A DNA stretch of 8,176 nucleotides from Chloroflexota bacterium (GTDB lineage: Bacteria > Chloroflexota > Dehalococcoidia > SZUA-161): assembly GCA_003229915.1 (NCBI GenBank), contig QIGA01000067.1:1-8176 (forward strand), given 5' to 3'. Positions 1-5,595 of this stretch are shown piece by piece; the stretch's first letter is position 1, and every line of letters begins with the position of its first letter. The notes under the pieces were generated by a model. The model was not told the origin of the DNA and searched no databases. It worked only from the letters and a program-made list of their open reading frames with translations. The translations under genes were made by a program, and so were the position numbers.

Positions 1-117
1 AGCCCTGGCTCAATAGAGGCGTGCGGCTTGTGCTTTCTCTCCGGGCTAAGCCTATCAGTGGGGCGACATCAAGTCAATCTGCATGGGTTGGACACCGAAT
101 GCGTTGAACGGTAAACT
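1..117. other. Upstream flank of the metallopeptidase gene, nothing recognised
   Basis: No coding region or RNA gene is recognised here. The first bases AGCCC and a later GGGCT near position 45 can pair, but the interior lacks tRNA arms and the spacing is wrong for a tRNA. An in-frame TAA at 112-114 closes the frame just before the GTG start at 118. No convincing promoter was found; the closest match, TTGTGC at 28-33, has no good -10 at the right distance. Confidence 0.4.
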
Positions 118-882
118 GTGGATGTGTTTCGCAAACCACGTCCCCGGCTGACCATCGTAGGTAAGCGCAGGATCACCTTAAGCGGCCAAACCATTTCGTA
201 CACCGTCAAGCGCAGCCCCAGGGCGAAATATGTCCGGCTTGAAATGAAATGGGAATCGGGTCTTACGGTGGTGGTTCCAAGGTCTTACGATCTGGGATGG
301 CTGCCCGACCTTCTGAGGGCGAAATGGAGCTGGATCCTGAGCAATCTTGCAGGATGTCGTGAGGCTCAGCCGCCCTCTACCGGAATGAGGCTGAAAAGCG
401 GTGATACTGTTCACTACCTCGGACGGGGCCTAGAGTTGGCGGTGCGGCGAAACAGCAGCAAGTCTGATAGCGTAAGCTTGGAGGGGGGCAGGCTGATGGT
501 GAGCCTCGGGTCTGCAAGCAGGGGATTGAGCGTAGCGCTGGAGCAGTGGTACAGGATGCAGGCCGCGAAGCTGCTCAAGGAGAGGGTGGACGAGCTGAGC
601 GCTCGATTTGGTGTCGCCTACAAGCGGCTTACCATAAGGGGGCAGAGGACCCGTTGGGGTAGCTGCTCGCAGAAAGGCAGCCTGAGCTTCAACTGGAAGC
701 TGATGATGGCGCCAGAGCCGGTCATTGACTACGTCGCCATCCACGAGATTGCTCATCTGAAAGAGATGAATCACAGCAAGAGATTCTGGAAGCTGGTCGC
801 TGAACACTGTCCTCGATGGCGCGAGCACAGGAAATGGCTCAAGGAGCATGATGCTGAGCTGGCCGCCGGATTATCCTATTAG
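118..882 (+). CDS. YgjP-like zinc metallopeptidase domain protein (DUF45, SprT/M48-like)
   Basis: Predicted cytosolic zinc-dependent metallopeptidase of the YgjP/DUF45 family, 254 residues and close to the usual family length. The zinc site is HEIAH at residues 209-213, followed by a third ligand candidate His219 in the NHS segment, giving HExxH-x5-H. Just before it, RTRWGSCS at 178-184 is the family signature, followed by the hydrophobic NWKLMMAP stretch. The N-terminal part carries the typical YTVKRSPRAKYVRLEM and VVVPRS segments. There is no signal peptide. The start is GTG at 118, the first available start after an in-frame TAA at 112-114; its ribosome binding site is weak, and GTG at 124 is an alternative. 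The gene stands alone, since the next gene has its own promoter. Substrates of this family are poorly known; proteolysis is inferred from the motif. Confidence 0.93.
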   Translation: MDVFRKPRPRLTIVGKRRITLSGQTISYTVKRSPRAKYVRLEMKWESGLTVVVPRSYDLGWLPDLLRAKWSWILSNLAGCREAQPPSTGMRLKSGDTVHYLGRGLELAVRRNSSKSDSVSLEGGRLMVSLGSASRGLSVALEQWYRMQAAKLLKERVDELSARFGVAYKRLTIRGQRTRWGSCSQKGSLSFNWKLMMAPEPVIDYVAIHEIAHLKEMNHSKRFWKLVAEHCPRWREHRKWLKEHDAELAAGLSY

Positions 883-929
883 ATGCCGCGCCTTGCGACG
901 ATTTGTAATGATTTCGTAATGGTTTCTTG

Positions 930-958
930 AGGACATTGTAATATTCGTCGAGTATAAT
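930..958 (+). promoter_or_regulatory. Putative sigma70-type promoter of the small hypothetical gene
   Basis: A perfect -10 TATAAT lies at 953-958. AGGACA at 930-935 matches 4 of 6 bases of the -35 consensus with a 17-base spacer. An alternative -35, TTGAGG at 927-932, would need a 20-base spacer. The octamer TCGAGTAT occurs at 948-955, overlapping the -10, and again at 965-972 near the expected transcription start, so a repeated operator is possible. The leader would be about 64 nt. Confidence 0.55.
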
Positions 959-1013
959 CATATATCGAGTATCATGATCGCATCGGAGGCTTTGGTCTCA
1001 TATTACACAAATC

Positions 1014-1027
1014 GGGCAAAGGAGCCC
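1014..1027 (+). promoter_or_regulatory. Shine-Dalgarno inside a small hairpin
   Basis: The ribosome binding site AAAGGAG (1018-1024) lies 4 bases before the ATG at 1029 and fixes that start. It sits in the loop of a possible hairpin with stem GGGC (1014-1017) and GCCC (1024-1027). The stem is only 4 bp, so any effect on translation is uncertain. Confidence 0.45.
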
Positions 1028-1028
1028 C

Positions 1029-1268
1029 ATGAATTTTAATGTGGATATTTATGAGTTAGAGAGCGGACACATCCACGTGGTTCCGCAAGGCACCGCTGAA
1101 GGTATGATTGACTTCGCCGATTCCGAGGTGTTCGCGGAGTTCGTTGCGCGGTGCCAGGAGTTTATCGAGAACAACCGTCATGCCAAGAAGACCATGGACT
1201 GGCTGGTCGAACAGAATCACCGGTTTGACAAAACCATACCTGATGCTTCCCCCGGTTCTTCTGATTAA
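1029..1268 (+). CDS. Small acidic hypothetical protein, 79 aa
   Basis: Not recognised. The 79-residue product is rich in acidic residues, has no transmembrane segment, signal peptide or cysteine, and is predicted to be cytosolic. It begins MNFNVDIYELESGHIHVVP, reading like beta strands. A helical middle follows (DSEVFAEFVARCQEFIENN, one Cys within it), and the tail KTIPDASPGSSD looks disordered. Support for reality comes from a strong AAAGGAG ribosome binding site, a TATAAT-containing promoter about 70 bases upstream, and a non-random composition. An overlapping open frame at 1108-1332 is a shadow, with no ribosome binding site and serine/arginine-rich noise. It lies convergent to the flavoprotein gene, with a repeat element between. 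Function unknown. Confidence 0.65.
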   Translation: MNFNVDIYELESGHIHVVPQGTAEGMIDFADSEVFAEFVARCQEFIENNRHAKKTMDWLVEQNHRFDKTIPDASPGSSD

Positions 1269-1317
1269 GGCGATCATTAGTTGCCTTCACCATCTTGTCG
1301 GCAGCTCGCTGGGAGAG

Positions 1318-1390
1318 TGTCCGAAAACTTAGCGAAACAGGGGTAGCCTAGAGCAGATGCTCCAACCCACCCATAATTATCAGACAGGCT
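1318..1390. repeat. Imperfect inverted-repeat element between convergent genes
   Basis: This 73-base unit consists of two diverged arms meeting at GAGCA-GA-TGCTC (1351-1362). Its right arm, 1351-1390, matches the reverse complement of 5333-5372 at 36 of 40 positions, so it is an interspersed family with at least two copies here. It lies 3 bases beyond the stop of the minus-strand flavoprotein and 50 bases beyond the stop of the plus-strand small gene. It could form a long imperfect hairpin and act as a bidirectional transcript end, but no U-tract follows the stem. Confidence 0.7.
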
Positions 1391-1392
1391 CG

Positions 1393-1959
1393 CTAGGTAC
1401 CCAGCTTCTTCACTAAGAACGCAACATTCTTGCCGAAATTCCAGGCTGCTCTCAGTCCTTCCTCATCCTTCTCCACCTCGCCTTTCTCCCGACCGAAGGA
1501 GACATTCCAGTACGTGGAGCCGGGCGTGAAGCATCCCATTACCTGAAACCAGAAGGTGAGTTGGGCGATGGTGAAGTTCTGACCGGCGTGGCGCGCAACC
1601 GCCAGGGGCCCACCCACTTTCCTGTCAAACGGCCTGCCGTTATTGTGGGCAATGTAGCCGGTTCTCTCCATCAGGGCCTTTAACAAGGCTGTTGCGGAGC
1701 CATAATAGACGGGCGACGCCAGTATGATGGCGTCAGCCTCCTTCATTTTTGTGTATATCGGGAACAGGTCGTCCTCTATGGGACACGTCTCCTCTTTCTT
1801 GCAGGCCATGCAGGCGTTACATGGTCGTATGTCCCGGCCGGCCAACCGTATAAGCTCTATCTCTATCCCTTCCTCCTCTATCGCCCGCAGGGTGTGTGCG
1901 GTGATGATCTCCGTGTTGCCGTTCACCCTGGGACTGCCCACAATACCAACAGCTTTCAT
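1393..1959 (-). CDS. Iron-sulfur flavoprotein-like NAD(P)H/FMN reductase
   Basis: Flavodoxin-fold FMN protein of the NADPH-dependent FMN reductase/iron-sulfur flavoprotein (Isf) group, 188 residues. Residues 1-16, MKAVGIVGSPRVNGNT, form the first strand and FMN phosphate-binding loop. Cys47, Cys50, Cys53 and Cys59 form a CX2CX2CX5C motif, matching the compact cysteine pattern that binds a 4Fe-4S cluster in Isf proteins. SPVYYGS at 82-88 is the second flavin-binding loop, and a GGPLAVARHAGQ segment follows. An electron-transfer role is inferred; partners are unknown. The ATG at 1957-1959 is chosen because AGGAGG lies 9 bases upstream; a GTG at 1980 would swallow that site. The start is 23 bases after the stop of the upstream dehydrogenase gene, so the two are probably co-transcribed. 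Confidence 0.93.
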   Translation of the reverse strand: MKAVGIVGSPRVNGNTEIITAHTLRAIEEEGIEIELIRLAGRDIRPCNACMACKKEETCPIEDDLFPIYTKMKEADAIILASPVYYGSATALLKALMERTGYIAHNNGRPFDRKVGGPLAVARHAGQNFTIAQLTFWFQVMGCFTPGSTYWNVSFGREKGEVEKDEEGLRAAWNFGKNVAFLVKKLGT

Positions 1960-1982
1960 TATACCCGTCCTCCTATTCACAT

Positions 1983-2945
1983 TTACCCTTCCACGAAGTC
2001 CAGGGAGAGGTAGCCACCCCTTTGTTTCGCCTGTTTGTAGACGATATCGGCGACGGCTATGTCCTCGATAGCTACTCCGGTGGAATCGAAGACAGTAACC
2101 GCCTTTTCATCCGTTCTGCCCTGTTTCTGCCCGGCGATGATCTCGCCCAGGGTTGCGCGAACCTCTTCAGTGCGGAAGAGCCCCTTTTTCAGCGGAACAT
2201 TGATCTCTCCAGCGGCGCTCGCTTGCCGCAGGTCATCGACCACCACGATCGCCTCTCTCAATATGGATGGTTCCAACTCCTGCTTCCCCTCCGCATCGGC
2301 GCCGACGGCGTTGATGTGAGCGCCGGGGGTGACCCATTCCCTCTTCACAAAAGGCTCTCTTGCAGGGGTGAGGGTGCACACTATGTCCGAGGCCACCGCC
2401 TCCTCCAGGGTGCACGCCTGCAGCGGGGACTCAGGCAAGTTATGGATGAGCTTGTCAACAGCGGCTTGGGAGCAATCGTACACCCTGACCGAGCTGAGGT
2501 CGAAGAGCTCCAGGTGCGCTGTCACCTGTGTATAGGCCTGACTGCCGGCACCGACGATACCCAGGGTGTCTGAGTCCTTTCGCGCTAAGTACTTGGATGC
2601 GATGGCGGCGGTAGCTCCCGTGCGATAGGCTGTTATCTCTGTGGCATCCATCACTGCCAGGGGATACCCTGTCTCTGGATCGTTATAGATGAGCATAGCC
2701 ATGACCGTGGGCAAGCCCAGTGAGCAGTTCTGAGGATGGACGCTGGCCCATTTCATCCCGGCAGAACCCGCGAGGGCTGCGGGCATAGCCCGAAGGTCTC
2801 CCTTGTCCAGAAGAAGGTATGCCTTGGCTGGCATGCTCGCCTTTCCCATTGCCCAGTCCCTGAAGGCTTGTTCCACTGCCTCTATGACATCTGCCATATT
2901 CAGCAAGCCTCGGACATCATTTCTGGTCAGGAAGAGTGTAGGCAT
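1983..2945 (-). CDS. Ornithine cyclodeaminase / alanine dehydrogenase family protein (mu-crystallin fold)
   Basis: NAD(P)-dependent enzyme of the ornithine cyclodeaminase/mu-crystallin family, 320 residues, normal length. The Rossmann loop GIVGAGSQA is at 129-137. By comparison with ornithine cyclodeaminase, Lys65 (GMKWASVHP), Arg108 (AYRTGATAA) and Asp217 (AVGADAEGK) occupy the expected active-site positions. The position usually held by an early substrate-binding Arg appears to be Lys41 (MPAKAYLLL), so true ornithine cyclodeaminase activity is doubtful. The LPTVMAMLIYNDPETGYPLAVMDATEITAYRTG region (about residues 78-110) resembles archaeal-type alanine dehydrogenases. The ATG at 2943-2945 is preferred because AAGGAG precedes it; an upstream in-frame start at 2978 would translate repeat DNA (MPPPFLRS). 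First gene of a two-gene operon with the flavoprotein. Amino-acid dehydrogenase or imine reductase are the main options. Confidence 0.92.
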   Translation of the reverse strand: MPTLFLTRNDVRGLLNMADVIEAVEQAFRDWAMGKASMPAKAYLLLDKGDLRAMPAALAGSAGMKWASVHPQNCSLGLPTVMAMLIYNDPETGYPLAVMDATEITAYRTGATAAIASKYLARKDSDTLGIVGAGSQAYTQVTAHLELFDLSSVRVYDCSQAAVDKLIHNLPESPLQACTLEEAVASDIVCTLTPAREPFVKREWVTPGAHINAVGADAEGKQELEPSILREAIVVVDDLRQASAAGEINVPLKKGLFRTEEVRATLGEIIAGQKQGRTDEKAVTVFDSTGVAIEDIAVADIVYKQAKQRGGYLSLDFVEG

Positions 2946-2955
2946 ATCCGCTTTA

Positions 2956-3005
2956 CTCCTTAGAAATGGTGGCGGCAATTCCCTGTCTTTACGTTAGCGC
3001 CTGTC
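2956..3005. repeat. 50-bp direct repeat, copy A (5' leader of the dehydrogenase gene)
   Basis: This 50-base segment matches 3285-3334 in the same orientation at 46 of 50 positions; the first 27 bases are identical. Copy A lies immediately upstream of the dehydrogenase gene and contributes its AAGGAG ribosome binding site, read on the minus strand. It would also hold the weak -10 of the putative promoter. Confidence 0.85.
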
Positions 3006-3020
3006 CATAATATGTGTCAA
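2991..3020 (-). promoter_or_regulatory. Possible promoter of the dehydrogenase-flavoprotein operon
   Basis: A perfect -35 TTGACA is read on the minus strand at 3020-3015. The best -10 is TAACGT at 2996-2991, only 3 of 6 bases, with an 18-base spacer. The -35 lies outside the 50-bp repeat and the -10 inside it. Position, about 45 bases before the start codon, is sensible, but the -10 is poor. Confidence 0.35.
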
Positions 3021-3107
3021 GAGGCATAATCCGTGAATAAGAGCCTGAAGGCAGACCATTATTCGGATGTTGCCTGCCGACTAATCATGGCGAGACCTTC
3101 AGCATAC

Positions 3108-3165
3108 GTAGCGTTGCCACTCCTGTGGCAACGAATCCTCGTCGTGACTCCTGTCACGACGCTAC
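3108..3165. repeat. Two-hairpin palindromic element, copy 1
   Basis: Two perfect 9-bp hairpins stand in tandem: CGTTGCCAC-TCCT-GTGGCAACG (3112-3133) and CGTCGTGAC-TCCT-GTCACGACG (3140-3161), joined by AATCCT. An outer pair GTAGCG (3108-3113) and CGCTAC (3160-3165) could close them into a three-way junction, competing for the inner CG bases. An inverted copy is at 5462-5515. There is no coding content; open frames across it read as repeat translation. It resembles REP/MITE-like non-autonomous repeats. Confidence 0.85.
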
Positions 3166-3200
3166 AGGGAGGCATCCGGCCATCAGCTATTCTAGTGAGT

Positions 3201-3286
3201 AAGGTGGGTGCAGCGTAGCGAAACCCACCGTTCAGTTGTGCATTTGGGTGGTGGGTTCCATTCCATTTCACCCACCCTACGATGCT
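3201..3286. repeat. GGTGGGT/ACCCACC repeat element, intact copy
   Basis: This unit contains two tandem hairpins sharing one stem: GGTGGGT (3203-3209) with ACCCACC (3223-3229), and GGTGGGT (3250-3256) with ACCCACC (3270-3276). Any arm can pair with either partner. A second copy at 5596-5626 plus 5730-5787 is interrupted. The right half matches 5730-5787 with about five substitutions and one indel. Confidence 0.8.
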
Positions 3287-3334
3287 CCTTAGAAATGGTG
3301 GCGGCAATTCCTTATCTTGACGTTATCGCCTGTC
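3285..3334. repeat. 50-bp direct repeat, copy B
   Basis: Second copy of the segment at 2956-3005, same orientation, 46 of 50 bases identical. It directly abuts the GGTGGGT element. No gene follows it on the minus strand at the distance copy A stands from its gene, so it looks like a duplicated leader or the far border of a duplicated or inserted block (3006-3284). Confidence 0.8.
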
Positions 3335-3449
3335 TGGCCTCCACCTGTTGCCGCGTTATATCTGACATCGCCCTGCTTCTGTCTTAGCGTGCGCTAGGCT
3401 GTAGACACTGAACAAACCTCCGCGCAGCCCATCTGAATGCGGACGAATC
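3335..3449. other. Gap downstream of the methyltransferase gene
   Basis: No gene seen. A short palindrome TAGCG-TG-CGCTA (3385-3396) lies about 55 bases beyond the stop of the minus-strand methyltransferase gene, but it has no following U-tract, so it is not called a terminator. Confidence 0.4.
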
Positions 3450-4622
3450 TCAAACACTGATCGGGTACTTGCCGTATTTATGTGCTGCTTCGATCATCCA
3501 TTCAAGTCGGGTCGGGTCCACACGCGAATGGGAATGAGACGCCGACAGGATGTAGCCACCGCCCTTGGCGGCATCCCTTATTGCCTTCTTGACGGCATCT
3601 TCTACTTCCTGTTGCGTTCCTCTTACCAGGAGATAGGAAACGTCCAGGTTGCCGATCAAGACCAGCTTGTGTCCTACCTGCTCTCTCACCTTCCCCAGTT
3701 CCATACCCGCTGTGGGTTCCATCGTTATTATGCCATCAAAGCCCCACTCGACGAACTTATCGAGCAGTGCGTAGATGTTGCCGCAGGAGTGCCAGATCAA
3801 TTTCTTGTTCTGCTTATGCACCAGCTCGGAGATTCGCCTGTAGCTATCTCCATATAGTTTTTCAATGAGGTCGGGACGCATCATCGGCCCCGTTTTCTGA
3901 CCCAAATCATCTCCTCCCAGCACCACGTCAACCTCGGATTTCATTATCGCATCCAGGTACTTCATATAGAGATCGGTTTGGAAATCGATAACCTTTCTCA
4001 CGAAATCGGGCTTCTGATAGACGAACTTGATGAAGTTCACGAACCCCATCGACTGCCAACTGCTCTCGAATATCCCCGTGCTGGTGTACCCGATGGGGAG
4101 AATCCTGTCACTGTAGTTATCCGCCAGCTTCGTGTGATGATCGGCGGCATTCTTTATGAGTTCGTCGAAACGGGGCCTGTTTCTTTCGACCCAGGCATGC
4201 CAGTCTTCTTCGGTCGGACAAAGCCCGCGAATATAGTTCACAACTATGTTGCCGTCGGCATCCGTTCTCATTTCCCATACACGCCCCCATATATCGTGGA
4301 GGGCCAACCCGAGCTGGAACTCAGGGTCTTCGACTACTTGCATGAGCGTGTATATCGTCCAGTTCGCGTCAAAGCCCAGCTTGATCGCGGCTTCCAGGGC
4401 ATCCGAGAAATTGCCGTATAGTATATCGCTCCAGGTCGAGTTCATAATATCCCTGATTTCACCCTTTAATTCGGGGTTCCTCAACATGCTGACGACGTCA
4501 GCAGGCGGTTTGCCCAGTATCCGATCACTGGTGGCCGGCTCCGCGATCAGACCCATCACCGGAACCCGGTCCGGCTCCTCGTGATTCAGGGTGGTTAGAA
4601 TGCGTTGCCTGAAATCCATCAT
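3450..4622 (-). CDS. Uroporphyrinogen decarboxylase (URO-D) family methyltransferase
   Basis: URO-D-fold protein of the MtaA/MtbA/CmuA-like group, expected to move a methyl group between a corrinoid protein and an acceptor in the cytosol. It has 390 residues, longer than typical MtaA. The N-terminus MDFRQRILTTLNHEEPDRVP is typical of the family. HSCGN at 278-282 matches the HxC zinc site that activates the thiol acceptor in MtaA. The later Cys ligand expected in MtaA is missing: the equivalent GGGYILSASHSHSRVDP segment (355-370) has Ser and His instead. GGDDLG at 236-241 lies in the substrate barrel. The ATG at 4622 is chosen because it overlaps the corrinoid gene's stop as ATGA, with GGAG 6 bases before it; ATGs at 4634 and 4619 are alternatives. 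Not the haem-pathway HemE, given the HxC motif and context. Confidence 0.92.
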   Translation of the reverse strand: MMDFRQRILTTLNHEEPDRVPVMGLIAEPATSDRILGKPPADVVSMLRNPELKGEIRDIMNSTWSDILYGNFSDALEAAIKLGFDANWTIYTLMQVVEDPEFQLGLALHDIWGRVWEMRTDADGNIVVNYIRGLCPTEEDWHAWVERNRPRFDELIKNAADHHTKLADNYSDRILPIGYTSTGIFESSWQSMGFVNFIKFVYQKPDFVRKVIDFQTDLYMKYLDAIMKSEVDVVLGGDDLGQKTGPMMRPDLIEKLYGDSYRRISELVHKQNKKLIWHSCGNIYALLDKFVEWGFDGIITMEPTAGMELGKVREQVGHKLVLIGNLDVSYLLVRGTQQEVEDAVKKAIRDAAKGGGYILSASHSHSRVDPTRLEWMIEAAHKYGKYPISV

Positions 4623-5263
4623 GCGACGCTCCATTGCTTGATGATGTCAGTGCCCGTAACGGCATCGGGTGCGAATGCATCCGCCCCGGCGGCTTGTGCA
4701 AATTGCTCTGTCAGCGCCGCTCCACCTATGATGACTTTGACCTTGTCCCTGAGGTTCTGCCTCCCCAGCTCTTCGATGACCTTCCCAATTTCCGGGTCCG
4801 TGGAGGTCAGGAGGCAGGACATTCCCAGGGCGAGCGGTTTATGCTCCCTGACGGCATCAATGAATTTCTGAGTAGGTACATCGATACCGAGATCGATCAT
4901 ATTGAAGCCTGCGCTCTTCGCATAGTTTATGAAGATGTTTTTGCCAAGGTCGTGCAAATCACCCGCCACAGTGCCGACCGCGACGGTTCCTGCAGATTCC
5001 GTTGCCCCGGCCTCCAGCAACGGCGATAGCAGATTCATCACTTCTTTGGCTATTTCGCCTGAGTATACCAGCTCAGCCAGAAACCAGTCCCCATCTTGAA
5101 ATCTTTTCCCGACAATCTGCAGGGCATCGGAAACCGCATCGACAGCCTCTTTGACGCTTACGGAAATGTCGCCCCTGATTATTGAATTAGCGGCTTCGAC
5201 CGTGGAATCCCGGTCAAGCTCCAGCAAACCGTTCTTCAGTTGCTCAAGGATACCATTTGCCAT
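4619..5263 (-). CDS. Corrinoid (cobalamin-binding) protein, MtaC/MtbC-like
   Basis: Methyl-carrying corrinoid protein, 214 residues, the normal size. Residues 1-85 form the helical cap (B12-binding-2 domain). Residues 93-214 form the Rossmann-like B12 domain. The signature DxHxxG appears as DLHDLG at 102-107, with His104 as lower axial cobalt ligand. MSCLLTST at 148-155 and VIIGGAAL at 177-184 supply the loops holding the nucleotide tail. The ATG at 5263 has GGGGAG 6 bases upstream, and a near-consensus promoter lies about 36 bases before it. First gene of an operon with the URO-D protein, whose ATG overlaps its stop. No cobalamin-dependent substrate methyltransferase (MttB, MtaB or MtmB type) lies beside it, so its methyl donor is unknown. 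Confidence 0.95.
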   Translation of the reverse strand: MANGILEQLKNGLLELDRDSTVEAANSIIRGDISVSVKEAVDAVSDALQIVGKRFQDGDWFLAELVYSGEIAKEVMNLLSPLLEAGATESAGTVAVGTVAGDLHDLGKNIFINYAKSAGFNMIDLGIDVPTQKFIDAVREHKPLALGMSCLLTSTDPEIGKVIEELGRQNLRDKVKVIIGGAALTEQFAQAAGADAFAPDAVTGTDIIKQWSVA

Positions 5264-5298
5264 AATGCGCTCCCCTGATTGAGAGAATTGATGGCCAG

Positions 5299-5327
5299 AT
5301 GATAGTTAGCCAAGCCCAGGCTGTCAA
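5299..5327 (-). promoter_or_regulatory. Promoter of the corrinoid protein-methyltransferase operon
   Basis: On the minus strand, a perfect -35 TTGACA at 5327-5322 is followed by a 17-base spacer and TATCAT at 5304-5299, 5 of 6 bases of the -10. The predicted start is near 5292, giving a leader of about 29 nt. This is the best-supported promoter for either operon. A repeat arm ends 6 bases upstream of the -35. Confidence 0.8.
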
Positions 5328-5332
5328 CCCGG

Positions 5333-5376
5333 AGCCTGTCTGAGAACTAGGGGTAGGTTGGAGCATCTGCTCCAAC
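5333..5376. repeat. Interspersed palindromic repeat, second copy
   Basis: This segment matches the reverse complement of 1351-1390 at 36 of 40 positions. It ends in a palindrome, GTTGGAGCA-TC-TGCTCCAAC (5357-5376), with perfect 9-base arms. It stands just upstream of the corrinoid operon promoter. Confidence 0.75.
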
Positions 5377-5461
5377 TGTGCCTGGCGGTAGGGTAGGTGC
5401 GGTGGTGAAACAATCCGCCAACCTGCCTTCTATATTCACGCTTATTTAGAACCCTCGGTAA

Positions 5462-5515
5462 CGTCGTGACCCCTGTCACGACGAGGATTCGTTGCCACAG
5501 GAGTGGCAACGCTAC
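5462..5515. repeat. Two-hairpin palindromic element, copy 2 (inverted)
   Basis: Reverse-complement copy of 3112-3165. Hairpins CGTCGTGAC-CCCT-GTCACGACG (5462-5483) and CGTTGCCAC-AGGA-GTGGCAACG (5490-5511) are joined by AGGATT. All four arms are identical to copy 1. Only the loop of the CGTCGTGAC hairpin differs: AGGG in copy 1's reading direction instead of TCCT. Confidence 0.85.
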
Positions 5516-5595
5516 GGTCTTTCAAGACCAGGGTGGGTACAGTCTATCACGCCCTCCTAGCTCTCATCCATACTAACTGCCTGTGATAAAGATAC
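5516..5595. other. Short gap between repeats
   Basis: No gene or structured repeat recognised. A GGGTGGGTACAG stretch at 5530-5541 resembles the start of the GGTGGGT element and may be a degraded fragment of it. Confidence 0.35.

Noticed and set aside
1..60. Possible tRNA or hairpin RNA at the window start
   Set aside because: AGCCC/GGGCT can pair, but no D, anticodon or T arm follows the tRNA pattern.
3108..3165. CRISPR array
   Set aside because: The hairpins are adjacent and differ from each other; there are no regularly spaced identical repeats with unique spacers.
3033..3307. Open frames on both strands across the repeat block (61 and 82 codons)
   Set aside because: They translate the palindromic repeats; the same peptide pieces (PLLWQRILVVT) appear at 5324-5509, where the same repeat recurs. 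No ribosome binding sites.
3385..3396. Terminator downstream of the methyltransferase gene
   Set aside because: TAGCG-TG-CGCTA has a short stem, a 2-base centre and no U-tract.
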